This document shows positions 1-6,659 of a stretch of DNA of 42,843 nt, piece after piece. Each line of letters begins with the position of its first letter. Position 1 is the first letter of the stretch. This DNA comes from an uncultured Flavobacteriaceae bacterium. Its GTDB lineage: Bacteria > Bacteroidota > Bacteroidia > Flavobacteriales > Flavobacteriaceae. The position numbers and the translations under genes are program-made. Under the pieces are notes generated by a model. That model saw only the letters and a list, made by a program, of their open reading frames with translations, was not told where the DNA came from and did no database searches. The stretch lies in the NCBI GenBank assembly GCA_937924845.1, contig CALDUQ010000022.1, positions 1 to 42,843 on the forward strand. Reading direction: 5' to 3'.

Positions 1-127
1 CGCACCTCCCAACAATATTTGATAAGTATTTTCCACTTTCATTATCAATATAAAGGACTAATTTTTTCTTTTGACATTGTGGACATATATGTTTTATTGA
101 TTTTTTATGTAATGAGTATTTATACAT
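1..127 (-). CDS. Primase-like mobile-element protein with zinc finger, DUF6371-like (N-terminus only)
   Basis: The minus strand reads from an ATG at 127-125 to the window edge, giving 42 residues with no stop. The peptide contains a CPQC knuckle at residues 15-18, then YIDNESGKYL and an NIVGRC segment ending in a third cysteine at residue 42. This arrangement (aromatic start, CPxCxKKK, Y-I-D-x-E-T/S-G-x-Y-L, GRC) is the N-terminus of the DUF6371/CHC2-like proteins that accompany DUF3987 ATPases in Bacteroidetes mobile elements, where they are thought to act in element replication. The gene lies 234 bp downstream of the DUF3987 gene on the same strand. Family assignment is from memory of the motif. 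The body of the protein is not visible. Confidence 0.6.
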   Translation of the reverse strand, partial: MYKYSLHKKSIKHICPQCQKKKLVLYIDNESGKYLSNIVGRC

Positions 128-140
128 TGACTAGAGTTTT

Positions 141-356
141 ACTGCACTTTCTGCACTTTTAAGCTATTATTGAGCTTCAGGAGTATTTCAGCTGCATTTT
201 GACTGTATTTTGACTGCATTTTGACCGCACATTATCTTATGTTTTTAATTTATATTAATGTAATTGATTTTACTTTGTGCATTAATTTTGCACTTTGTAA
301 AGCATTTAACTTATTGGTAAACAATTATTTATGTTTGAAAGTGCAGAAAATGCAGT
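141..356. repeat. Imperfect 20-bp inverted repeat flanking the tandem repeats
   Basis: ACTGCACTTTCTGCACTTTT at 141-160 and GAAAGTGCAGAAAATGCAGT at 337-356 are reverse complements at 18 of 20 positions. Each arm itself holds two TGCA(C/G)TTT-like half-sites. The arms bracket the 11-bp tandem units and lie entirely in the intergenic gap. The right arm ends 5 bp from the DUF3987 stop codon. The layout suggests a regulatory or replication/transfer origin site. Confidence 0.6.
192..224. repeat. Three tandem 11-bp units
   Basis: Three head-to-tail copies of CTGCATTTTGA (the second reads CTGTATTTTGA) occupy 192-224, and a decayed fourth begins at 225. They sit in the 234-bp gap between the primase-like gene and the DUF3987 gene. 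A unit length of one helical turn suits a protein-binding (iteron-like) site, but the function is inferred. Confidence 0.6.
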
Positions 357-361
357 TTTCT

Positions 362-1717
362 CTATAAGTTTATCTTCTCATATTTACCATGTGATATTTT
401 TTTAAACAGTTTTGGATCTTTCAAATACGTTTTAAATTGCCGTTCACTAATTCTAGGTTTATTGTTTATTTTCTTACATGCAATCTTCAGCCCTTCTGAT
501 GTTGTAAATTCACGGGGTAAATCTTCAAGAATAGTTTTTTGTAAAATTGTTAAAGTTTCTATGTATGCTTTTTTTATAATTTCTTGCCTAACTTTCAGGG
601 CATTAAAACGGAAGTAGTAAAAAAGTTTTATACCTCCTTTAATTGCAAACAACTCTATTTGGTAATTTTTTTCTTTTTTAGATTCTTGGTGTATTGACTG
701 TAAAATAAGCGCAAACCGAATGACATATTGTTGAAGCTTAATTTCAATGCTACGTTCATATTCAAAAAGGAATTCATCTGGTCTATTATTTTGCCAGTTA
801 AATAAGTACTCTTTAGCGCTTTTCTCTATTGGAACAGATTTTGATTTTGGACTGTTTTCTGAATTATTTATCAAATTTGCTATTACTGAAAAATAATTGT
901 TTAGAATTCTATCATCTATTTTATTGATATTCCATTTTACTGTTTTTTGATTTTCTGGATAGACAAATAGCAAGCGATCCATAAAACCATTAGAACTTCT
1001 ACCATCTTGCGCAAATGATTTTAAAACTGAAATTTGAGTACTCCCGATTACACCAACATAAGGATCTTCAATTCTTAAACTTTTTCCAGAAGCTCTATCT
1101 ATAGAGACTGTAGTTCCACTCCAAAGACTTAAATATGTTTCAGCTTCACCTGAACTATTATATCTATTGAAATTTTTTATCCACGAGTTCAGTTCATCTA
1201 CATATATTGTTAAAGACTTTTTATTATTGGAATGATGCATAATTAATGCTTCAGGAGTAAAGTCGCTAATTAAATATTTTTTTAAATATGGTTTTCGTGT
1301 CTTAGGCTTATCATTTAATTTTATTTCCTCTTCATATTCACGTAATAAATTTGAGTAATCGTTATATAATGTATTTTCTTTTATGTGAATAGGTTTAAAA
1401 CAAAAATTCAAAGCATGTGTCTTGCTGTCTCCTGGTCTTCCAACAATTACAGTAAAAAGATTTGCTTTTTCTTCCCATCCACTTTTTACTTTAACCTTGA
1501 TAGAGTTACCAATAGCGGATGATATAGCGGCTAGTATGCCTGAGCTTAAATAATCGAGAGAAAATTGATATTTACTATGAGCTTCAAAGATTACTTCCTG
1601 AATTACTTTTGGAAATATATCAACGGGAAACGGATTCTCGTTTTTGCTGGCTAATTTTAAATAATCATTTTCTAAATCTATTTTGTCAATTCCAATTGTA
1701 GGTGAATTTTTATTCAT
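362..1717 (-). CDS. DUF3987-family ATPase of mobile elements
   Basis: This is a 451-aa protein with a Walker-A-like loop GRPGDSKT at residues 93-100 and a hydrophobic strand ending in an acidic pair (TIYVDELNSW, about residues 170-179) that fits Walker B. The N-terminal region (FPVDIFP, then an SSAIGNSIKVKVKSGW segment) and the FMDRLLFVYPE segment are characteristic of the DUF3987 family. These proteins occur in phages and integrative elements of Bacteroidetes next to a CHC2/Toprim-like primase partner. They probably act in element DNA replication, although the biochemical role is not established. It is preceded by the HTH gene and followed by the primase-like gene, all on one strand. A lysine-rich tail ends in KYEKINL. 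The stop is at 362-364. Confidence 0.8.
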   Translation of the reverse strand: MNKNSPTIGIDKIDLENDYLKLASKNENPFPVDIFPKVIQEVIFEAHSKYQFSLDYLSSGILAAISSAIGNSIKVKVKSGWEEKANLFTVIVGRPGDSKTHALNFCFKPIHIKENTLYNDYSNLLREYEEEIKLNDKPKTRKPYLKKYLISDFTPEALIMHHSNNKKSLTIYVDELNSWIKNFNRYNSSGEAETYLSLWSGTTVSIDRASGKSLRIEDPYVGVIGSTQISVLKSFAQDGRSSNGFMDRLLFVYPENQKTVKWNINKIDDRILNNYFSVIANLINNSENSPKSKSVPIEKSAKEYLFNWQNNRPDEFLFEYERSIEIKLQQYVIRFALILQSIHQESKKEKNYQIELFAIKGGIKLFYYFRFNALKVRQEIIKKAYIETLTILQKTILEDLPREFTTSEGLKIACKKINNKPRISERQFKTYLKDPKLFKKISHGKYEKINL

Positions 1718-1781
1718 TTTTTGGACTGAATTTTAAAACGTATTTTTGCAATACGGTATGGTTAATACTGTTTTTTTTAAT

Positions 1782-1815
1782 AAAATAGCATAGAGCGGAC
1801 ACTCTATGCTATTTT
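1782..1815 (-). terminator. Hairpin terminator after the HTH gene
   Basis: A 14-bp perfect stem (1782-1795 with 1802-1815, loop 1796-1801) overlaps the stop codon of the HTH gene. On the minus strand the 3' arm is A/T-rich and a T tract follows (1773-1780 read in reverse is A-rich on the other strand). It could therefore work in either direction, but it most likely ends transcription from the HTH gene. Confidence 0.6.
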
Positions 1816-2114
1816 TACAATCGATTAAAATCTTTAGGATGATTTTTAGCATATGCTAATAATTCAGACTTAGAATAAAAAATAGTCCCCTGAATTTGAT
1901 AATAAGGAATTTTGTTTTTCTTCTTCCATTTTATCAAGGTTTGGACACTTCTATTAAGCATTTTTGCAGCCTGTCTCTGACTTAGTCTATCCTCTTCAGG
2001 TATTTCTTTTTGAGGAAGGGGTTTTTTTGAAGTTTTGTTAAACTTCACAAGTAGTTTTTCGAAAATTCTTTCTAGTTGATCTTCGGAGTATGCGTAAAGA
2101 GTATTGCCGCTCAT
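1815..2114 (-). CDS. Excisionase-like helix-turn-helix protein
   Basis: This 99-aa protein has a C-terminal winged-helix/MerR-type DNA-binding domain. LSQRQAAKMLNRSVQTLIKWKK forms the helix-turn-helix (residues about 44-65), and KIPYYQIQGTIFYSKSELLAYAK forms the wing and the HTH_17 ending. The N-terminal 40 residues are charged and probably helical. Small proteins of this kind in Bacteroidetes integrative elements act as recombination directionality factors or transcription regulators. The position between the integrase module and the DUF3987 gene supports that role, but excision activity is inferred. A strong hairpin overlaps its stop codon. Confidence 0.8.
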   Translation of the reverse strand: MSGNTLYAYSEDQLERIFEKLLVKFNKTSKKPLPQKEIPEEDRLSQRQAAKMLNRSVQTLIKWKKKNKIPYYQIQGTIFYSKSELLAYAKNHPKDFNRL

Positions 2115-2186
2115 AGTTATTAAGTATTAAGGTTTATTATGATTTTTTCAACACTGTAAAATTGAAGAATTAATCATTTATTCATC

Positions 2187-2212
2187 TCTATCCGATTTTT
2201 TTATCGGATAGA
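2187..2212. other. Perfect 10-bp hairpin with T6 loop
   Basis: TCTATCCGAT at 2187-2196 pairs perfectly with ATCGGATAGA at 2203-2212 across a six-T loop, 45 bp after the end of the 300-aa gene on the minus strand. No clear T tract follows on either strand, so it may be a weak terminator, an RNA-stability hairpin or an operator for the HTH gene downstream. Confidence 0.5.
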
Positions 2213-2257
2213 ATTAATACCTAAGTTATTGATAAACAATTTTTTAAAAGAGTGTTT

Positions 2258-3160
2258 TTATTTTTTTTCTCGGATATAAGATTCTATTTGTTTTACGGTT
2301 TTTTCACTTATGAAACTATATTCTTTTAAGTTAATCCATCTATTTATAGTATCGTATTCTTCAGTAAGCATAAAATAGTTTTTTATAACTTTAGATAGTA
2401 GAGTTTTATTTTTTCCAATTACTTGATTTAGCTGTAACACTTTTAAGAATTCTATAAATTTTCTAAGTTCTGGTTGTTTTAATTTGTTTTTAATAGTTTC
2501 TGTTTTTTCAGTGAAAGCAAAATCTGAAAAGTGGTTGATTTTTATATTAGGAAAGAGGTTTTTAAACGTGTTTAGAATGATTTCAATTTTACTTTGTGTG
2601 AAATCATCACTTATTTTTAGTTTTTCTTTTTTTAATAAATGATCTTCAATTTTAATTTTATTGATGTCTATTCTTTTGTTTGATGTTTTTGCTTCTTTTT
2701 TTACAATAATTAAATCCTCTTCTATTGATTTAACAGAGGTTGTGATATTTGAAATTTGTTTTTGTAAAACTACAAATTCATTGGTGTTTTTATTAATGAG
2801 TTGTTTTGTCGTTAATTCTGTATTATTTAAACTATTAATTTCCGATAACCTTAATCTTGACGTAGTATATCTAAGATATTTAGAATGGCTATTGTCACTC
2901 TTTTTCATGAGGCCTAACTCTATAAGAATTATATTAATTAATAAACAGCTAGTTAAAAAATAGAATAATATAAAAAACCATCCTATGGTAGAATTACCAT
3001 AGGAGATGTTTATTTTGCATAATTGAAACCCTAAATAGTAGTACGAAGCTAGACCCAGGAATATACTTGTTATCATTCCGTTTTTACTGTAATAATAATT
3101 ATTTTGAATCAATTTAATTAAATTTCTCGATCCTAAAATTGATGCTGCTAGATTTCCCAT
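2258..3160 (-). CDS. Unrecognised membrane protein with coiled coil (element cargo)
   Basis: I do not recognise this 300-aa protein. It shows two hydrophobic segments (about residues 29-49 and 58-84) forming a hairpin, a long charged helical region with heptad-like spacing (about 115-185, rich in K, E, I and L), and a C-terminal alpha-helical domain ending in KTVKQIESYIREKK. It contains no signal peptide and no enzyme motif that I can see. It starts 13 bp after the integrase stop on the same strand, so it is probably co-transcribed with the integrase. Its base composition (very A+T-rich) matches the rest of the element. The position suggests an accessory or cargo gene, and no function can be assigned. 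Confidence 0.65.
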   Translation of the reverse strand: MGNLAASILGSRNLIKLIQNNYYYSKNGMITSIFLGLASYYYLGFQLCKINISYGNSTIGWFFILFYFLTSCLLINIILIELGLMKKSDNSHSKYLRYTTSRLRLSEINSLNNTELTTKQLINKNTNEFVVLQKQISNITTSVKSIEEDLIIVKKEAKTSNKRIDINKIKIEDHLLKKEKLKISDDFTQSKIEIILNTFKNLFPNIKINHFSDFAFTEKTETIKNKLKQPELRKFIEFLKVLQLNQVIGKNKTLLSKVIKNYFMLTEEYDTINRWINLKEYSFISEKTVKQIESYIREKK

Positions 3161-3173
3161 AATTTTGTTGAAT

Positions 3174-4409
3174 TTAAATGTTGTTCCAGATTTTACTTAT
3201 TTCTGATGTTATAGTTGTTTTAGATACGTGTTTGTAGGTTTCAAATGATTTTGAATCTGTGTTTCCTGTAACTTCTTTAATGACTTCTAGATTCATTCCC
3301 ATGGCAATAGAATTAGATATAAATGTTTTTTTTGCAGTGTGTGATGTAATTAATTGATATTTAGGTACTTCTGTATCTATTCTTTTGCTTCCAACATATC
3401 TTGTTATGTTTATCATTTGATTAATTTCAGCTTCTTTACAGGCAAGCTTAAGGTATTCATTGAACTTTTGAGAGCTAATTTTAGGTAGGGGGTCATAAAT
3501 GGTGTTTTTATATTTGGAAAGAATTTCTTTAGTATATTTATTTAATGGCGTTATGTGGTCTATATCTTTAGTTTTTTGTATGTTAAACCTTAAATAGTCA
3601 TCATGTATGTTGGATGACTTCAAATTATTTAAGTCGCTGAATCTTAATCCGCTAAAACTTGAAAAACAATATAGATCTCTAACTTTTTCTAGTTTGATGT
3701 TGTCAAATTTAAAATGATAAAAAGTTTTTAATTCTTCTAGATTAAGGTATATAACCTCAATTCTGTTTTTAGGGGCTTTAAATTTCTTAAATGAGATATT
3801 TTGATGAAAATCTCTTTCAAAAGCCCAATTCATAAATGCTTTAAGACCTGTAATAAGTTTTCCAAAATAATTATTTAAAGTGTTTCTTTCTTCAAAACAG
3901 TAAATTGTAAAGGCTTCATAAAACTCTAAGTTGATGGATTCAAAATGCATTTTATATCCAGTAAATTCTTCAAAGTCTTTGAAGAATTTCATGTTAGATT
4001 TATATCTTTTAATAGAACCAGGTACAACTCTGTTATTAGACTTGTCAATGTAATTTTGATATGTAGAGAAAAAGTCTTTGGCTAAACTATTTTCACCAAA
4101 GTGATCATCATTTAATTTTTCGATTATATAGTTTTTCCCTACTATTAGATTGTTGGATCTTATGTATCTGAAAAGGTAGTCAACTTTATCTTCAAATTCT
4201 TTTAACTTGGTGTTGTATTCATCATGAAAGTTGTATTTTTCATTTTTAAGATTTGCTTTAATGCGATTATTTTTCCAATCTTTAATTGATGTTTTTACAC
4301 CCCTTATAGTTTTTCTTGCTCTTTCACCATTTATAGAGATATCTGCTCTAATAGGGCAGAGGCCGTTTTTATTTATTTTATCTTTTCTAACAACAAATGT
4401 TAATTCCAT
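3174..4409 (-). CDS. Tyrosine recombinase (integrase)
   Basis: This 411-aa site-specific recombinase has the Bacteroidetes layout. An arm-binding domain lies at about residues 1-90 (KNGLCPIRADISINGERARKTI), a SAM-like core-binding domain at about 105-205, and the catalytic domain at about 220-411. Visible active-site positions are R256 in SGLRFSDL, K279 in the beta-hairpin, H357 in HTAKKTF and the nucleophile Y392 in SKSFETYKHV. Two positions differ from the textbook set: the second arginine (HxxR) is K360, and the H/W position before the tyrosine is N383 (TGNTD rather than TGH). The gene reads away from the element end, with the tRNA fragment 226 bp upstream. It probably catalyses integration at that tRNA gene. 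Confidence 0.92.
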   Translation of the reverse strand: MELTFVVRKDKINKNGLCPIRADISINGERARKTIRGVKTSIKDWKNNRIKANLKNEKYNFHDEYNTKLKEFEDKVDYLFRYIRSNNLIVGKNYIIEKLNDDHFGENSLAKDFFSTYQNYIDKSNNRVVPGSIKRYKSNMKFFKDFEEFTGYKMHFESINLEFYEAFTIYCFEERNTLNNYFGKLITGLKAFMNWAFERDFHQNISFKKFKAPKNRIEVIYLNLEELKTFYHFKFDNIKLEKVRDLYCFSSFSGLRFSDLNNLKSSNIHDDYLRFNIQKTKDIDHITPLNKYTKEILSKYKNTIYDPLPKISSQKFNEYLKLACKEAEINQMINITRYVGSKRIDTEVPKYQLITSHTAKKTFISNSIAMGMNLEVIKEVTGNTDSKSFETYKHVSKTTITSEISKIWNNI

Positions 4410-4498
4410 AATTTACTTTGATATCGTTTATAAATGATTAATCTTTGTTTAACTATATTAAAGCAGAAAAGAATTAAAGTTTATTCTACTTTATTAAA

Positions 4499-4531
4499 TA
4501 GGGGACGAAAAGATTAGTTTTAGGGGACGAA
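4499..4531. repeat. Direct repeat upstream of the integrase
   Basis: TAGGGGACGAA occurs at 4499-4509 and again at 4521-4531, 22 bp apart, which is two helical turns. The pair lies between the integrase start and the proposed attachment site and stands out by its G-rich composition in an A+T-rich gap. This is the expected place for integrase or excisionase arm-binding sites. The rest of the 308-bp gap 4410-4717 holds only the tRNA fragment and the terminator. Confidence 0.55.
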
Positions 4532-4635
4532 GTTGTATTTTTATAACAAAATCATTAGTTAAATTTGATTATACTTTCCTCTGTTGTTCAAATATATAGG
4601 GTTAAAAGGAGTTATACAAGAGTTTTTTTGAAGTG

Positions 4636-4655
4636 GAATCCTTCAGGGCTCACTT
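4636..4655 (+). other. Attachment site: 3' fragment of a tRNA gene
   Basis: GAATCCTTCAGGGCTCACTT fits tRNA positions 57 to 73 and three bases beyond. GAAT closes a T-loop, CCTTC is the 3' side of a T-stem, AGGGCTC is the 3' acceptor strand and A is the discriminator. Homology to a tRNA stops abruptly upstream (AAGTG instead of a TTC T-loop start), so only the 3' end is present. A strong terminator follows directly, as expected for the native 3' flank of the tRNA. I infer this is the integrase-proximal attachment site, with the intact tRNA at the other end of the element. Which tRNA it is cannot be told from 20 bases. Confidence 0.6.
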
Positions 4656-4656
4656 A

Positions 4657-4692
4657 AAGTCTTCATAACCTATTGGTTTTGAAGACTTTTTT
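4657..4692 (+). terminator. Strong intrinsic terminator after the tRNA fragment
   Basis: A 14-bp stem (4657-4670 with 4675-4688) with one T-T mismatch and a TATT tetraloop is followed by a run of T to 4692. It reads on the plus strand immediately after the tRNA 3' fragment. It is probably the original terminator of the tRNA gene and would also block transcription leaving the element. Confidence 0.85.
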
Positions 4693-4717
4693 GTTTTAAT
4701 TACCAATTTATTTTATC

Positions 4718-4876
4718 ATGGCAAAATCTGGAAGCGCAAAAAACACTAAAAATAAGGCAAAGCATGCTCGATTAATGGATCAAAAAAAGAATAAAATTCG
4801 AAAAGAAAAGCAAACCAGAAAGGATCGTTTAAAAGCTATCATGGCTAAAGCAAAATCTAGTGGTAGCGATTCCTAA
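4718..4876 (+). CDS. Small very basic protein, 52 aa
   Basis: The ATG at 4718 opens a 52-codon frame to a TAA at 4874. The product begins MAKSGSAKNT and has 14 lysines and 4 arginines against 4 acidic residues. It is predicted to be mostly helical in the middle (DQKKNKIRKEKQTRKDRLKA) with a Ser/Gly tail. The composition points to binding of nucleic acid or the ribosome, but I do not recognise a named family. It lies 26 bp after the tRNA-type terminator and belongs to the chromosome rather than to the element. Regular codon use without rare codons and a clean stop argue that it is a real gene. Confidence 0.6.
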   Translation: MAKSGSAKNTKNKAKHARLMDQKKNKIRKEKQTRKDRLKAIMAKAKSSGSDS

Positions 4877-4907
4877 AATCTACTAAAAATAACGGCAACC
4901 CTAATAA

Positions 4908-4950
4908 TGTGTAATATAATTCACATTTATGTGTAATTTGATTATACTTG
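4908..4950 (+). promoter_or_regulatory. hipBA promoter and operator candidate
   Basis: TATACTTG at 4943-4950 differs by one base from the flavobacterial -7 box TAnnTTTG and is placed 22 bp before the ATG at 4972. Upstream, TGTGTAATATAATTCACA (4908-4925) is an imperfect palindrome (7 of 9 pairs), and ATGTGTAAT is repeated at 4928-4936. These are candidate binding sites for the HTH antitoxin, which in known hipBA systems represses its own operon. Confidence 0.45.
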
Positions 4951-4971
4951 TGTATTAAAATAAACAGTTTT

Positions 4972-5235
4972 ATGATTAATTTTGTTACGGTTAAAGATAT
5001 TAAACTAAAGTTGGCAGTGCTTTGTAAAAGCAAAAGACAAAGCTACGGCATGTCTCAAGAAGAGCTTGCAGAAGCAATAGGTTTGTCTAGGTATACAATT
5101 CAGAAATTTGAGAACGGAAAAAACTCAACATTAGATACAGTGTTAAAAATAGCCAATCATTTTGATTTGTTAACGCCTTTAGGTAAAGGTATTGATAAGG
5201 TAATTGAAGCCGATAACTCTATGTCATTATATTAA
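4972..5235 (+). CDS. hipB: HipB-like antitoxin, XRE-family HTH
   Basis: The 87-aa product contains an XRE/Cro helix-turn-helix: LKLAVLCKSKRQSYGMSQEELAEAIGLSRYTIQKFENGKNSTLDTVLKIA, written here as a run of three segments covering about residues 12-61. This is the HipB arrangement, in which a short DNA-binding protein neutralises the HipA kinase and represses the operon. I chose the ATG at 4972 over an upstream in-frame TTG (4948), because that TTG lies inside the likely -7 box. The stop is 2 bp before the HipA start, so the two genes are translationally coupled. It lies just outside the integrative element. Confidence 0.85.
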   Translation: MINFVTVKDIKLKLAVLCKSKRQSYGMSQEELAEAIGLSRYTIQKFENGKNSTLDTVLKIANHFDLLTPLGKGIDKVIEADNSMSLY

Positions 5236-5237
5236 TT

Positions 5238-6500
5238 ATGACGAGGGAAAAAATCATAAATGTTATTGTATTTGGCAAAGAAGTTGGTAAAATTGGCTAT
5301 GATTTAGATCAAGGTAAATCGTTTTTTCAGTATAATCCAGCTTTTTTAGATTCTGGTCAATTTTTAAATTTGTTCCCTTTTATTTTTAAAAAGATAGCGC
5401 CAGTACAAGTGTTTTCTGAATTTAAAAAGGATACGTTTCAAGGTTTGCCGCCTATGATAGCCGATTCTTTACCAGATACCTTTGGTAATATCATATTTCA
5501 AGAATGGCTAACGGCAAGAGGTATTTATAAAGCAACACCACTCGAGCAGCTAGCTTATGTGGCTGACCGAGGCATTGGTGCATTAGAGTATAAGCCCATT
5601 GCTAAATTACCCAAAACATCTAAAGTTAATATAGATGAAGTTATTAGTATTTTAGAAAAAGTATTAAACCTTAAAAAGGACACTAAAGGTAATGATTTAA
5701 GCGAATTGGCACTTCTAAATGTTTTTAAAATAGGAACTTCGGCAGGAGGAGCAAGGCCAAAAATTTTAATTTCAGAACATAAAAAAACAGGAGAAATTAT
5801 TGCTGGTGATAGGGCGATTAGTAATGATTATTACCATTATTTAGTGAAGTTACATATCAATGATGAAGATGGATATAATAAAGAAAAAATTCAGTATGCT
5901 TGCTATTTGTTAGCCACAGAGGCAGGAATTAATATGATGCCTTCAAAATTAATTGATGACACTCATTTTGCTACGTTAAGATATGATAGGCAAAACGGAG
6001 AAAAACAGCACGTTTTAACAGTAACAGGTTTAACGGGATGGGATTTTAAAAGTGAGCCAGAAAATTCGTCATATGAAAATGTTTTTAAAGTTGCATTAAG
6101 TTTGGGTGCGCCGCATAAAGATTTACAACAGCTATTTAAACGTATGGTGTTTAATTTAGTTTTTAGAAATAGTGATGACCATTTAAAAAACCATAGTTTT
6201 ATTTATAATAAAGATAATGATAATTGGAGCCTGTCACCGGCCTACGATTTAACATTTGCTTTAAATCCTCTGTTAACGTTTAAAACAACATCACGTGCAC
6301 TTTCGGTTAATGGTAAGCGAACCGATATACACCTTAAAGATTTATTAATACTAGCAGATACATTTTCAATAAAAAATCCTAAAGGTATAATAAAAAACGT
6401 GCAATTGCTTGTGCCAAAATGGGCAGAAATTGCTAGTAAACTAAATATACCTAAAAACATAATCACTTCAATTGAAAAAGAAATTAGGCTGTTTTCTTAA
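5238..6500 (+). CDS. hipA: HipA-family serine/threonine kinase toxin
   Basis: At 420 aa it is close to the length of E. coli HipA. The N-terminal HipA domain (about 1-105) includes FQGLPPMIADSLPDTFGN, a family hallmark. The kinase core shows the phosphate loop GTSAGGARPK (166-175), the ATP-binding lysine K204 in YLVKLH, and the catalytic SDDHLKN motif (D313, N318). The metal-binding D337 is in PAYDLTF. All key residues are present, so the kinase should be active. The best-known HipA phosphorylates glutamyl-tRNA synthetase and induces growth arrest, and the target here is unknown. It is paired with the HTH gene 2 bp upstream. The gene end is followed by short palindromic repeats rather than a clear terminator. 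Confidence 0.9.
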   Translation: MTREKIINVIVFGKEVGKIGYDLDQGKSFFQYNPAFLDSGQFLNLFPFIFKKIAPVQVFSEFKKDTFQGLPPMIADSLPDTFGNIIFQEWLTARGIYKATPLEQLAYVADRGIGALEYKPIAKLPKTSKVNIDEVISILEKVLNLKKDTKGNDLSELALLNVFKIGTSAGGARPKILISEHKKTGEIIAGDRAISNDYYHYLVKLHINDEDGYNKEKIQYACYLLATEAGINMMPSKLIDDTHFATLRYDRQNGEKQHVLTVTGLTGWDFKSEPENSSYENVFKVALSLGAPHKDLQQLFKRMVFNLVFRNSDDHLKNHSFIYNKDNDNWSLSPAYDLTFALNPLLTFKTTSRALSVNGKRTDIHLKDLLILADTFSIKNPKGIIKNVQLLVPKWAEIASKLNIPKNIITSIEKEIRLFS

Positions 6501-6550
6501 AATACATTTTATAAAGTTTACTGCCTTTGCGAAGCTGATGTATTTAGATT

Positions 6551-6644
6551 ACTGCTTTCGCAGAAAGGAAAAAAACACTTCTTGTAATAAATTAATGCGT
6601 TAAAAATTATATGCTATTATTGTTATTCCTGCGTAGGCAGGAAT
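6551..6644. repeat. Short palindromic repeats after hipA
   Basis: Two small palindromes occupy the 159-bp gap. CTGCTTTCGCAG at 6552-6563 has a 4-bp stem and a related degenerate copy near 6521-6537. ATTCCTGCGTAGGCAGGAAT at 6625-6644 has an 8-bp stem and a 4-base loop. The second resembles the REP-like palindromes scattered in many flavobacterial genomes. It may separate the convergent hipA and the minus-strand gene that ends at 6660. Confidence 0.5.
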
Positions 6645-6659
6645 TAAAAAAAAACTAAA

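Larger units (their letters stand above)
1..4655. mobile_element. Right end of an integrative element inserted at a tRNA 3' end (partial)
   Basis: All five genes from the left edge to 4409 run on the minus strand and form a typical Bacteroidetes integrative-element set: a zinc-finger primase-like protein, a DUF3987 ATPase, an excisionase-like HTH protein, an unknown membrane protein and a tyrosine recombinase. The element ends beside a 20-base fragment (4636-4655) that matches the 3' part of a tRNA gene followed by a strong terminator. This is the usual scar of site-specific integration. The left end and the intact tRNA copy lie outside the window, so element size, type and mobility are unknown. 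The boundary is inferred. Confidence 0.75.

Noticed and set aside
2661-2963. 100-codon plus-strand frame opposite the membrane/coiled-coil gene
   Set aside because: It is a chance frame in A+T-rich antisense DNA with no promoter. The minus frame spans 300 codons.
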